A DNA stretch of 8,997 nucleotides from Candidatus Azambacteria bacterium. Its GTDB lineage: Bacteria > Patescibacteriota > Minisyncoccia > GWC2-36-17 > M10-OD1-4. How positions within the stretch are numbered: the stretch's first letter is position 1; each line of letters begins with the position of its first letter. The stretch is from positions 1 through 8,997 of the forward strand of contig JACQDS010000076.1 of the NCBI GenBank assembly GCA_016200995.1, given 5' to 3'. Of this stretch, positions 1-6,347 are shown in pieces. The translations under genes and the position numbers were made by a program. The notes under the pieces are model-generated. The model saw nothing but the letters and a program-made list of their open reading frames with translations. It made no database searches and was not told the DNA's origin.

Positions 1-933
1 GTTGTTTTGGTGTTTATAGATAAAAATGGCAAGTGGTTTTTAAGCGATAATTTTAAATCAATAGGCGATGAGGTCGTCCTGATCCCGGGCGGAAAAGGCA
101 AAATGGCGAATCTTTCAAATCCAAGATCAAAAGTGGTGGTTGATCTTGCTTTTCCGGTTCTCCACGGCTCTTACGGGGAAGACGGCTCAATGCAAGGGCT
201 TTTAAAGCTCGCGGACATTCCTTTTGTCGGTTCCGGAGTTTTGGGTTCCGCCATGGGGATGGATAAAGATTTTTTTAAAAAAGTTTTAAGAGATGCCGGC
301 ATTCCTATCGGGAGGTTTTTTGCTTTTTCCGACATTAAAAAATGCGATTTTGATTTTTTGGAGAAAAAGCTTGGCTTGCCATTTTTTGTAAAGCCGGCTA
401 GTCTCGGATCTTCGGTGGGAGTGCGCAAAGTAAAAAGCAAGGATGATTTCCTGCCTGCCATCGAGGATGCCTTTTTGTATGATAAAAAAATATTGATTGA
501 GGAGTTTATGGACGCAAGAGAGCTTGAGTGTTCGGTGCTTGGCAACAAAGAGCCAAAGGCTTCGGCTGTCGGAGAGGTCGTCGTTAACGCTGAATTTTAT
601 TCTTACGACGCCAAATACACGGATGAGAACGGCGCTAAGCTTATCATTCCGGCGGACATTTCAAAAGAAACGGCAAGAGAGATCCAAGATCTTGCGGTAA
701 AGACATTTAAAGCGATCTCTTGCGAGGGACTTGGCAGGGTTGATTTTTTCTTAAGAAAGGACGGGAAGATTTTTGTAAACGAAATAAACACCATTCCCGG
801 GTTTACATCCATAAGCATGTATCCAAAACTCTGGCAGGCGAGCGGATTGGATTATAAAAACTTGATAGACGAATTGATAAGGCTTGCTTTTGAAAGGTTT
901 GAGAAAGAAAGACTTTTAAAAGTATCTATCTAG
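1..933 (+). CDS. ddl: D-alanine--D-alanine ligase, 5'-truncated by window edge
   Basis: ATP-grasp ligase that joins two D-alanines in the cytoplasm for the peptidoglycan stem peptide. The reading frame is open to base 1 (VVLVFIDKNGKWFLSD is the usual end of the first Ddl beta-alpha unit), so about 40 N-terminal residues lie outside the window; the TTG at 7 is not a believable start. Visible family blocks in order: FPVLHGSYGEDGSMQGLL (nt about 151-200), the VGSGVLGSAMGMDK block, ATP-binding FFVKPASLGSSVGV (nt about 382-423), RELECSVLGN, the FYSYDAKYTDENGAKLIIPA loop, and the Mg-binding end GRVDFF...NEINTIPGFTSISMYP (nt about 736-825). The Tyr in the YDAKY loop is typical of D-Ala-D-Ala rather than D-Ala-D-Lac ligases. 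It stops at TAG 931-933, 28 nt before upp, with no terminator between, so read-through into upp is possible. Identification is secure; the 5' end is missing only because of the window. Confidence 0.96.
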   Translation, partial: VVLVFIDKNGKWFLSDNFKSIGDEVVLIPGGKGKMANLSNPRSKVVVDLAFPVLHGSYGEDGSMQGLLKLADIPFVGSGVLGSAMGMDKDFFKKVLRDAGIPIGRFFAFSDIKKCDFDFLEKKLGLPFFVKPASLGSSVGVRKVKSKDDFLPAIEDAFLYDKKILIEEFMDARELECSVLGNKEPKASAVGEVVVNAEFYSYDAKYTDENGAKLIIPADISKETAREIQDLAVKTFKAISCEGLGRVDFFLRKDGKIFVNEINTIPGFTSISMYPKLWQASGLDYKNLIDELIRLAFERFEKERLLKVSI

Positions 934-946
934 AAATCTCATTTTT

Positions 947-955
947 TGGTATAAT
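947..955 (+). promoter_or_regulatory. Extended -10 promoter of upp (leaderless)
   Basis: TGgTATAAT, a perfect extended -10 element (TG at 947-948, TATAAT at 950-955), is followed by 6 nt and then the upp ATG at 962. A start site about 7 nt after the -10 box would fall on the A of the ATG, so the transcript should be leaderless. I see no good -35 hexamer 16-18 bp upstream, which extended -10 promoters can tolerate, and no Shine-Dalgarno before the ATG. Confidence 0.7.
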
Positions 956-961
956 AATCTT

Positions 962-1561
962 ATGAGAGAGGTTTTAATATCAATACTAAGAGATAAAAAT
1001 ACCACGACTTTTGAATTTAGGCGGGCGGCCAGTCAGCTTGCCGGAATTTTGTGCGTTGAAACTCTGGATCTTTTTCCAAAAGAGGGAGTCAGCATTCAAA
1101 CGCCTATCGGAAAGACCGAGGGGGTTGAGATGCCGATAGACATTTTGCTTGTGCCGATCTTGCGTTCCGGTATGGCTTTGTTGTCGGCGTTCCTTGAGAT
1201 CTTACAAAGCGCTCCGGTCGGGATCATCGGCTTAAAAAGAGATGAGAAAACGGCAAAAGCGAAGCTTTATTACAAAAATCTGCCGAAAGATCTTCCAAAA
1301 TACGCGATAATATTAGATCCGATGCTTGCGACAGGCGGTAGCGCGGCTTTTGCAGTGGATATTTTAAAAAAAGAAGGATACAAACCGGAAAATATATTTT
1401 TTACCGGAGTGGTAGCGGCGCAAGAAGGCTTTGACAAGCTTGCTAAGAAGATTCCGGAAGAAAATATAACCTTGGGAGTTATTGACCCAAAGCTTAACGA
1501 CAAAAAATATATCGTTCCCGGGCTTGGAGACTTTGGAGACAGATATTTTAACACTATATGA
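962..1561 (+). CDS. upp: Uracil phosphoribosyltransferase
   Basis: Cytosolic type I phosphoribosyltransferase making UMP from uracil and PRPP, a pyrimidine-salvage step. Family blocks: RDKNTTTFEFR near the N-terminus (residues about 10-20), ILLVPILRSGMAL, the YYKNLP segment, the PRPP-binding loop DPMLATGGSA (residues 119-128), and the C-terminal uracil-binding YIVPGLGDFGDRYFNT (residues 183-198). At 199 aa it is about 10 residues shorter than the usual 208 or so, all at the N-terminus. No in-frame start lies between the TATAAT box and the ATG at 962, so the short N-terminus seems real. There is no Shine-Dalgarno; the ATG lies 6 nt after a perfect extended -10 box, which indicates leaderless translation. 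It stops at TGA, 89 nt before clpX, with no terminator hairpin seen between. Assignment is secure. Confidence 0.96.
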   Translation: MREVLISILRDKNTTTFEFRRAASQLAGILCVETLDLFPKEGVSIQTPIGKTEGVEMPIDILLVPILRSGMALLSAFLEILQSAPVGIIGLKRDEKTAKAKLYYKNLPKDLPKYAIILDPMLATGGSAAFAVDILKKEGYKPENIFFTGVVAAQEGFDKLAKKIPEENITLGVIDPKLNDKKYIVPGLGDFGDRYFNTI

Positions 1562-1579
1562 CCCCGTAATATCAGGCGA

Positions 1580-1609
1580 TTGACATTTTGGCTTGAGTTT
1601 TGTAATAAT
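1580..1609 (+). promoter_or_regulatory. Sigma70-type promoter of clpX
   Basis: A perfect -35 TTGACA (1580-1585) is followed 17 bp later by TAATAA (1603-1608), directly preceded by TG (1601-1602); read one base later it is an extended -10, TG-t-AATAAT, with an 18-bp spacer. The start site is expected near 1615-1617, leaving a leader of about 35 nt with the Shine-Dalgarno AAAGGA at 1638-1643, 7 nt from the clpX ATG. This is a conventional led mRNA, unlike upp and guaB. Confidence 0.75.
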
Positions 1610-1618
1610 ACACTCAAG
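1592..1618. promoter_or_regulatory. Inverted repeat over clpX -10: candidate operator
   Basis: CTTGAGT (1592-1598) and ACTCAAG (1612-1618) are perfect 7-bp inverted arms around a 13-nt centre that contains the -10 box. The left arm lies in the promoter spacer and the right arm over the expected start site, a usual place for a repressor dimer. It matches neither CIRCE (TTAGCACTC-N9-GAGTGCTAA) nor the CtsR direct repeat. Its function is inferred from position only. Confidence 0.4.
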
Positions 1619-1650
1619 TTGAACTTTTACAACCAAGAAAGGAAACCTTT

Positions 1651-2928
1651 ATGCCTGCCAAAGATCAGTATACTTGCTTTTTTTGCTCTGAAAAAAGCAG
1701 CAATATTTTAACGGCTTCCTCTAGAAGCATCCATAGAGATGTAAATATATGCCATGACTGCATAGGTTTGTTTATTGATTCCGTATCATCTTCCAAAAGC
1801 AGAAAGATTTATTCCGGCAGTATGTATTCTATAAATCCAAAAAAGATAAAAAATTATCTGGATCAATTTGTGATCGGCCAGGAATCAGCAAAGATAAAAA
1901 TGTCAGTTGCGGTTTACAATCATTTAAAAAGGATCAAGTCTTCTGAAAATCTTATTAAGAGCGTTAACGATGTAAAGATCAGAAAAAGCAATATGCTTTT
2001 GATCGGTCCGACTGGAGTTGGCAAGACTCTGCTAGCCGAGACATTGGCAAAAATTCTTGATGTGCCTTTTTGGATCGCCGATGCAACGAGGATCACTGAA
2101 GCGGGATATGTCGGCGATGATGTTCAAAGTATACTGGCCGGTCTTTTCAAACAAAGCGGCAACAATGTCAAAAAGACCGAAAAAGGGATCGTCTATATAG
2201 ACGAGATAGATAAGATAGCCAGAAGATCCGATCGAAGCTCTCAAGGCAGAGATGTTTCCGGGGAGGGTGTTCAGCAGGCGCTTTTAAAGATGCTTGAAGG
2301 AGATGATGTTGGTGTTCCTATAGACGGGAAAAGATCAACAGATACGGTGACAATAAAAACGTCAAACATACTTTTTATCTGCGGAGGTGCCTTTGTTGGG
2401 CTGGAAAAGATAATAGGCAAGCGGCTTGCTTGTGGTAATAGTATAGGATTTTCCGCCGATTTGAAAGGCGAAAAAGAGAAGCCAAATGTCGGAGAGATAT
2501 TAAGAAAGGTCACGCAGAAAGATCTTTTAAATTTCGGGCTGATACCGGAATTTATAGGCAGGCTGCCTGTGATAGCCACACTTGACGACTTAGGAGTTTC
2601 CGATCTTGTCAGGGTGATCTTGACCCCGAAAGACTCGTTGCTTCTTGAATACCAAAAGCTCTTTCACGAAGAAGATTGCGAGCTTGTCATTTCACACGAC
2701 GGCTTGATCGCGATAGCCGAGCTTGCGGTAAAGCAAAAGACCGGAGCCAGAGGCTTGAGATCCATAATGGAGCAGCTGCTTGAAACGGAGATGTTTGATA
2801 TTCCTTCAGATCTTGAAGTTTCTGAAGTCAGAATAGATGCCGAAGTAGTTTATGGCAAAAAACCGCCAAAGAGAGTTTATGAAAAAAGGAGAGCGGGACA
2901 GACAAACGCAAATATTATCAAAAGATGA
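1651..2928 (+). CDS. clpX: ATP-dependent Clp protease ATP-binding subunit ClpX
   Basis: AAA+ unfoldase that recognises, unfolds and threads proteins into ClpP in the cytoplasm. The 425-aa length is normal. Domains in order: N-terminal zinc-binding domain with Cys9-x2-Cys12 and Cys34-x2-Cys37; Walker A GPTGVGKT (119-126); pore-1 loop GYVG (152-155); Walker B IVYIDE (180-185); an RKH-like loop reading ARRSD...RDVSGEGVQQ (about 190-209, with RRS where many ClpX have RKS); the ClpP-docking IGF loop (265-267); LIPEFIGRLP with the arginine finger region (297-306); and the sensor-2 GAR (365-367). Intact IGF and zinc domains imply that it works with ClpP and recruits substrates normally; clpP is not in this window. 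The start is fixed by AAAGGA 7 nt upstream. It has its own promoter and terminator, so it is probably monocistronic. Very secure. Confidence 0.98.
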   Translation: MPAKDQYTCFFCSEKSSNILTASSRSIHRDVNICHDCIGLFIDSVSSSKSRKIYSGSMYSINPKKIKNYLDQFVIGQESAKIKMSVAVYNHLKRIKSSENLIKSVNDVKIRKSNMLLIGPTGVGKTLLAETLAKILDVPFWIADATRITEAGYVGDDVQSILAGLFKQSGNNVKKTEKGIVYIDEIDKIARRSDRSSQGRDVSGEGVQQALLKMLEGDDVGVPIDGKRSTDTVTIKTSNILFICGGAFVGLEKIIGKRLACGNSIGFSADLKGEKEKPNVGEILRKVTQKDLLNFGLIPEFIGRLPVIATLDDLGVSDLVRVILTPKDSLLLEYQKLFHEEDCELVISHDGLIAIAELAVKQKTGARGLRSIMEQLLETEMFDIPSDLEVSEVRIDAEVVYGKKPPKRVYEKRRAGQTNANIIKR

Positions 2929-2934
2929 AAATTT

Positions 2935-2970
2935 AAACGGGATGCTTGAATTCAAGCATCCCGTTTTTTT
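2935..2970 (+). terminator. Intrinsic terminator of clpX (perfect palindrome)
   Basis: AAACGGGATGCTTGAA (2935-2950) is directly followed by its exact reverse complement (2951-2966), with a T run at 2964-2970. The 16-bp arms have no spacer, so the central bases form the RNA loop. The T run overlaps the stop codon (2969-2971) of the opposite-strand gene. On the minus strand the hairpin is followed by TTTAAATTTT, so weaker bidirectional termination is possible. Confidence 0.9.
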
Positions 2971-3325
2971 AAAATCCCCACCTTAGTTGTCCGCTTGGAT
3001 CCAGACGGACTTCTATTTTTCTTGAAGAAGGAGGACTTTTTTTTCTTGGCGGGATTTTGGCCTTTCTCATCCTCGCGGCCTTAAGACCTCCGTGTTTGCC
3101 GAAATATTTTGCGGCAACTTTGCAGTATAACTGCCTTGTTTCCTTGCTTCTCATATACATCTCATTAAGAGATGGTCTGAACGTTTCTGGGAGTGGAATG
3201 CCACTCTCAAGTTTGTCTTTTATTTTACAAATAAAAGAGTAAGCCAATTCCTTGTTTACTCTTTTTTGAGTCTCTTCCTCAACCTTCCTTATTGCAAGGT
3301 TAAGATCACTTACATTTATGAACAT
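2969..3325 (-). CDS. Hypothetical basic 118-aa protein
   Basis: I do not recognise a family. It is probably a real gene because it has complete expression signals: TTGACA-N16-TATAAT with an extended TG upstream, GAGGTG (3331-3336) 5 nt before the ATG, and a stop inside the clpX terminator. Residues 1-50 are charged and probably helical. Residues about 50-90 are Tyr/Lys/Arg rich, ending in KYFGKHGGLKAARMRKAK, which resembles the Gly-Gly/Ala/Lys motifs of small nucleic-acid-binding proteins. The C-terminal 30 residues are a Pro/Lys/Arg/Ser tail (PPRKKSPPSSRK) followed by a short, possibly beta-strand end. There is no signal peptide or membrane segment. It is convergent with clpX and divergent from guaB, whose promoter abuts its own. 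A nucleic-acid-binding or regulatory role is possible but is only an inference from charge and context. Confidence 0.75.
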   Translation of the reverse strand: MFINVSDLNLAIRKVEEETQKRVNKELAYSFICKIKDKLESGIPLPETFRPSLNEMYMRSKETRQLYCKVAAKYFGKHGGLKAARMRKAKIPPRKKSPPSSRKIEVRLDPSGQLRWGF

Positions 3326-3356
3326 GGCGACACCTCGTTTTGAAGGATCTTTTTTA

Positions 3357-3384
3357 ATTATATCACATTTACAGATTTTGTCAA
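3357..3384 (-). promoter_or_regulatory. Near-consensus promoter of the 118-aa gene
   Basis: On the minus strand: TTGACA (3384 to 3379), a 16-bp spacer, TGA immediately upstream of the -10 box, then TATAAT (3362 to 3357). This is a full consensus -35 plus a full extended -10, the strongest promoter in the window. The start site is expected near 3350, giving a leader of about 25 nt. Confidence 0.8.
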
Positions 3385-3386
3385 TT

Positions 3387-3415
3387 TTGTCGCCGGCTAC
3401 GTTTTTGTGTATAAT
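3387..3415 (+). promoter_or_regulatory. Promoter of guaB (leaderless)
   Basis: TTGTCG (3387-3392), a 17-bp spacer and a perfect TATAAT (3410-3415) are followed by 6 nt and the ATG at 3422. The predicted start site coincides with the start codon and no Shine-Dalgarno is present. The -35 is separated from the divergent -35 (3379-3384) by 2 bp. TTTTGTC occurs twice, 9 bp apart (3376-3382 and 3385-3391), across both -35 elements. Confidence 0.75.
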
Positions 3416-3421
3416 AAAACC

Positions 3422-4846
3422 ATGATCAGGGAAGGGCTAACATTTGACGATGTCTTATTGCTTCCGAGAAAGTCTCGGGTCTTTTCCCGAAAGGATATCT
3501 CCACAAAAACTCAACTCTCAAAAAACATCTCGCTCAACACACCGATAGTGAGCGCAAATATGGATACCGTCACCGAGTCCAAGATGGCTCGGGCGATGGC
3601 TGAGGCCGGCGGGATAGGAATTATCCACCGGTTTTTGTCTATTGAGAGGCAGGCAGAAGAGGTCCACAAAGTCAAAAGAGCGGAAAATATCATCATAGAA
3701 GAGCCGGTGACGGCCGAGCCGACGGAAAGCATTTTTGAGGTGAAGGAAAGGATAAAAAAAGAAGGGGTTTCCAATGCGTTGGTCGTGAAAGAAAAAAACG
3801 GCAGGAAATTTCTTGTCGGCATTTTAACCTCAAGAGATCTCTTATTTGAAAACGACAACAGCAAAACGGTGGCTTCTTTGATGACGACGGATCTTGTCAC
3901 CGCTCATCCGAATGTTTCTTTAAAAGAGGCGAAAGATATTTTGCATAAGTACAGGGTTGAAAAATTGCCTTTGGTTTCCGATAGTGGGGAACTGAAAGGT
4001 TTGATCACTCTGAAAGATATTTTAAAAAAGATGGATAATCCGAATGCCTCAAAAGATAAAAAAGGCAGACTGCTTGTCGGGGCGGCGGTCGGCGTAAAAG
4101 ATGACACACTTGAGCGCGCAAAGGCTCTTGTGAGCGCCGGCGCGGACGCGATAGTGATAGACATAGCGCATGGGCATAATTTCAGGGTGATAGAGACTCT
4201 AAAGATGCTTAAAAAGAATTTTAAAAACACCGACATAATAGCCGGAAATATAGCGACAAAAGAGGCGGCTTTGGACTTGATAAAAGCCGGCGCGGACGCT
4301 CTGAAGGTCGGCATCGGCCCCGGAGCGGCCTGCACGACAAGAGTGGTGACCGGCGTCGGCGTTCCTCAACTGACGGCGATAATGGATGTTGTCAGTATTG
4401 CAAAAAAATACAATGTGCCGGTGATAGCCGACGGAGGCATAAAAAGCTCCGGACATTTCGCCAAGGCGCTTGCCGCCGGAGCGCAAACAGCGATGATCGG
4501 CAATCTTCTTGCCGGCTGCAAAGAATCGCCGGGAGAATACATAATTGACAGAGGAGTGATTTATAAAAACTATCGAGGAATGGCCTCCTACGACGCCGCT
4601 TCGGACAAAAAACGCCTGGATAGCGACTCTGGCGACGGGTTTTTCAGATCCCCCGAGGGAGCTTCCGGCAGAATATCTTTTAGAGGGGAGGCTAATATGG
4701 TTTTGACGGATCTGATGTCCGGACTTCGTTCATCAATGAGCTATCTTGGAGCTAAAGATCTAAAAACATTTGTTAGAAACGCAGAGTTCATAAAGATGAC
4801 CCAGTCGGGAATGGTAGAATCGGGCCCGCACGGCGTAAAACAATAA
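3422..4846 (+). CDS. guaB: IMP dehydrogenase-like protein with CBS pair
   Basis: IMPDH/GMP reductase family TIM barrel, 474 aa from the ATG at 3422. IMPDH oxidises IMP to XMP with NAD, the committed step to GMP. In order: the N-terminal [10 protein letters not shown] block; a CBS-domain pair in about residues 90-205; IVIDIAHGH; the active-site loop [18 protein letters not shown] with catalytic Cys304 and Thr306; [19 protein letters not shown]; and YRGMAS (384-389) leading into the flap. An in-frame GTG at 3407 overlaps the TATAAT box, so 3422 is preferred; [11 protein letters not shown] also fits the family N-terminus. Oddities: Ala replaces the usual Ser two residues before Cys304, and the flap reads [13 protein letters not shown] before PEG, so Leu399 stands where the Arg-Tyr catalytic dyad normally has Tyr. 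A CBS-containing GMP reductase (GuaB1-like) is therefore an alternative. The family is secure; the exact reaction is less so. Confidence 0.88.
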   Translation: MIREGLTFDDVLLLPRKSRVFSRKDISTKTQLSKNISLNTPIVSANMDTVTESKMARAMAEAGGIGIIHRFLSIERQAEEVHKVKRAENIIIEEPVTAEPTESIFEVKERIKKEGVSNALVVKEKNGRKFLVGILTSRDLLFENDNSKTVASLMTTDLVTAHPNVSLKEAKDILHKYRVEKLPLVSDSGELKGLITLKDILKKMDNPNASKDKKGRLLVGAAVGVKDDTLERAKALVSAGADAIVIDIAHGHNFRVIETLKMLKKNFKNTDIIAGNIATKEAALDLIKAGADALKVGIGPGAACTTRVVTGVGVPQLTAIMDVVSIAKKYNVPVIADGGIKSSGHFAKALAAGAQTAMIGNLLAGCKESPGEYIIDRGVIYKNYRGMASYDAASDKKRLDSDSGDGFFRSPEGASGRISFRGEANMVLTDLMSGLRSSMSYLGAKDLKTFVRNAEFIKMTQSGMVESGPHGVKQ

Positions 4847-4859
4847 AAAGTTTTGGAAT

Positions 4860-4888
4860 TCCACTTGGAGATTGAGTCTCCAAGTGGA
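4860..4888 (+). repeat. 12-bp stem hairpin after guaB, no T tract
   Basis: TCCACTTGGAGA (4860-4871), loop TTGAG, TCTCCAAGTGGA (4877-4888): a perfect 12-bp stem beginning 13 nt after the guaB stop. No T run follows, so it is not a classical intrinsic terminator. It may protect the guaB mRNA 3' end or be part of a repeat. The right-arm 12-mer recurs exactly at 8066-8077. Confidence 0.7.
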
Positions 4889-4919
4889 GCAATAAAGAAA
4901 CTATTGATTTTTTAAAATT

Positions 4920-4956
4920 ATTCTGATAATGTTCTGATTATCAGAATTTGTTTTTT
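4920..4956 (+). terminator. AT-rich intrinsic terminator of guaB
   Basis: TTCTGATAAT (4921-4930), loop GTTCTG, ATTATCAGAA (4937-4946), with one further A-T pair at the base, then TTTGTTTTTT (4947-4956). Stem, loop and T tract are all present although the stem is AT-rich. It ends 35 nt before the murA-like ATG, so any promoter of that gene must lie within or just after it; I could not identify a convincing one. Confidence 0.7.
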
Positions 4957-4991
4957 AAAAACTTAATATTGACTAAAAAAGGAGATCATAC

Positions 4992-6308
4992 ATGACAAAA
5001 AAAACCGAACCCTGCTTCCTCATAAACGGAGGAAAATCTCTGAACGGCGAGTTAAAAGTATATGCGGCAAAAAACGCAATCACAAAGCAGATAATAGCAT
5101 CAATGCTTTCTTGTGAACCGTCTGTTTTTTTGAATGCTCCAAAAAGCAATGAGGTGTTTACGCTTCTGAATATGCTTGGCGAAGTGGGAATGAAACACGA
5201 GTGGGAAGATAATAAGCTTAGGGTTATAACTTCATCCATTTCAAACAGCGATGTCAGCTCGGTTTACTCAGGCGTAAATAGATTACCCATACTTTTTGTA
5301 GGACCGCTGGTTCATAGAACTGGGACGGCTTCTGTTCCAATGGTTGGAGGTTGTGATATAGGCTCAAGGCCAATAGACTTCCACATCAACTCATTAAGAA
5401 GGCTTGGAATTACCGTAGTTATGGATGAAAAAACTTTGAGTTTTGAATCCCGAAGCATTGAAGGAAATAGGATCCTCCTGCCTTATCCAAGTGTCGGAGC
5501 TACGGAAAATATTATTTTTTCCGCTATAACGGCGCATGGAAGAACGGTTTTGATGAATGCTGCGATTGAGCCTGAAATCTTGGACACGATAAAGTTTTTA
5601 AGGAAAATGGGGGCCAAAATAAAAGTTTCTCTCAAAAAAAGAACTATCTATATTGATGGTATAAAAAAACTAAAGGGGGTAACGCACACCTCAATAGCCG
5701 ATAGAATAGAGGCTGCTTCCTATGGAATGCTTGCTGTTGCCACAAACGGGAAAATAGACATTTATGGAGCAGACTACAAATATTTACAGCCATTTTTAAG
5801 TTACATTGAGAAAATAGGAGGAGGAATTGAAATTCAAAAAGATCGGATAACCTTTTTCAGAAAACTAAAGAAGTTGAGAGGCATAGACATTGAAACAGAC
5901 GTGTATCCGGGCTTTGCAACAGACTGGCAACCCTTATTAGGGGTTTTATTGACTCAAGCTCAAGGAATATCAAGGATCCATGAAACTGTTTACGAAAACA
6001 GGCTTGGATACACTGATACATTAAGGAGTATAGGAGCTGACATCACACTTACGGATGAATGCCTCGGAGACAAGGGTTGTAGATTCCACAAAAGATTCAT
6101 TCATAGTTGCGTAATAAGTGGACCAACCCTGCTTAAGGGAACTGAGATGAAAATCCCTGATCTGAGAGCTGGATTTGCATATGTTGCAGCCGCTCTAATG
6201 GCAAAAGGAGAAAGTAGGCTAAGTCACATCCACTACGTTGAAAGAGGCTACCCTAATCTTGTTGAAAATCTGAGCTTATTAGGAGCAAATATTAGCCTAA
6301 TAAAGTGA
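4992..6308 (+). CDS. murA: UDP-GlcNAc 1-carboxyvinyltransferase (MurA-like)
   Basis: EPSP-synthase-fold enzyme. MurA transfers enolpyruvate from PEP to UDP-GlcNAc in the cytoplasm, the first committed peptidoglycan step. The 438-aa length is slightly above the usual 420 or so. Active-site residues by motif: Lys27-Asn28 in the AAKNA segment; Arg97 before the GPLV segment; Cys121 in GGCDIGSRPIDFH, the PEP-reactive and fosfomycin-target position, with Arg126; Asp311 in FATDWQ; the ETVYENR segment; DLRAGFAYVAAALMA; and Arg418 in ERGY. Every key residue I know is present, so it should be active. Sequence outside the motifs is divergent, and GC is lower than in guaB or clpX, so it could be a second MurA paralog or an acquired copy. 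AAGGAG at 4979-4984, 7 nt before the ATG, fixes the start. It converges on the PHP gene and shares a terminator with it. Confidence 0.88.
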   Translation: MTKKTEPCFLINGGKSLNGELKVYAAKNAITKQIIASMLSCEPSVFLNAPKSNEVFTLLNMLGEVGMKHEWEDNKLRVITSSISNSDVSSVYSGVNRLPILFVGPLVHRTGTASVPMVGGCDIGSRPIDFHINSLRRLGITVVMDEKTLSFESRSIEGNRILLPYPSVGATENIIFSAITAHGRTVLMNAAIEPEILDTIKFLRKMGAKIKVSLKKRTIYIDGIKKLKGVTHTSIADRIEAASYGMLAVATNGKIDIYGADYKYLQPFLSYIEKIGGGIEIQKDRITFFRKLKKLRGIDIETDVYPGFATDWQPLLGVLLTQAQGISRIHETVYENRLGYTDTLRSIGADITLTDECLGDKGCRFHKRFIHSCVISGPTLLKGTEMKIPDLRAGFAYVAAALMAKGESRLSHIHYVERGYPNLVENLSLLGANISLIK

Positions 6309-6314
6309 AACCAG

Positions 6315-6347
6315 AAAGGATGTGCAATTTGCATATCCTTTTTTTAT
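6315..6347. terminator. Terminator between convergent murA-like and PHP genes
   Basis: AAAGGATGTGCAA (6315-6327) pairs with TTGCATATCCTTT (6329-6341), with one G-U wobble and the central bases forming the loop; TTTTTTT (6339-6345) follows on the plus strand. It is a good terminator for the murA-like gene. Its T run contains the PHP stop (6344-6346). Minus-strand transcripts would also form the hairpin but with a poor T tract. Confidence 0.8.

Noticed and set aside
1592..1618. HrcA/CIRCE heat-shock operator at clpX
   Set aside because: It shares only the ACTC/GAGT tetramers; arm order and spacer differ from TTAGCACTC-N9-GAGTGCTAA.
3407..3421. GTG as guaB start
   Set aside because: It overlaps the -10 box, and family alignment favours ATG 3422.
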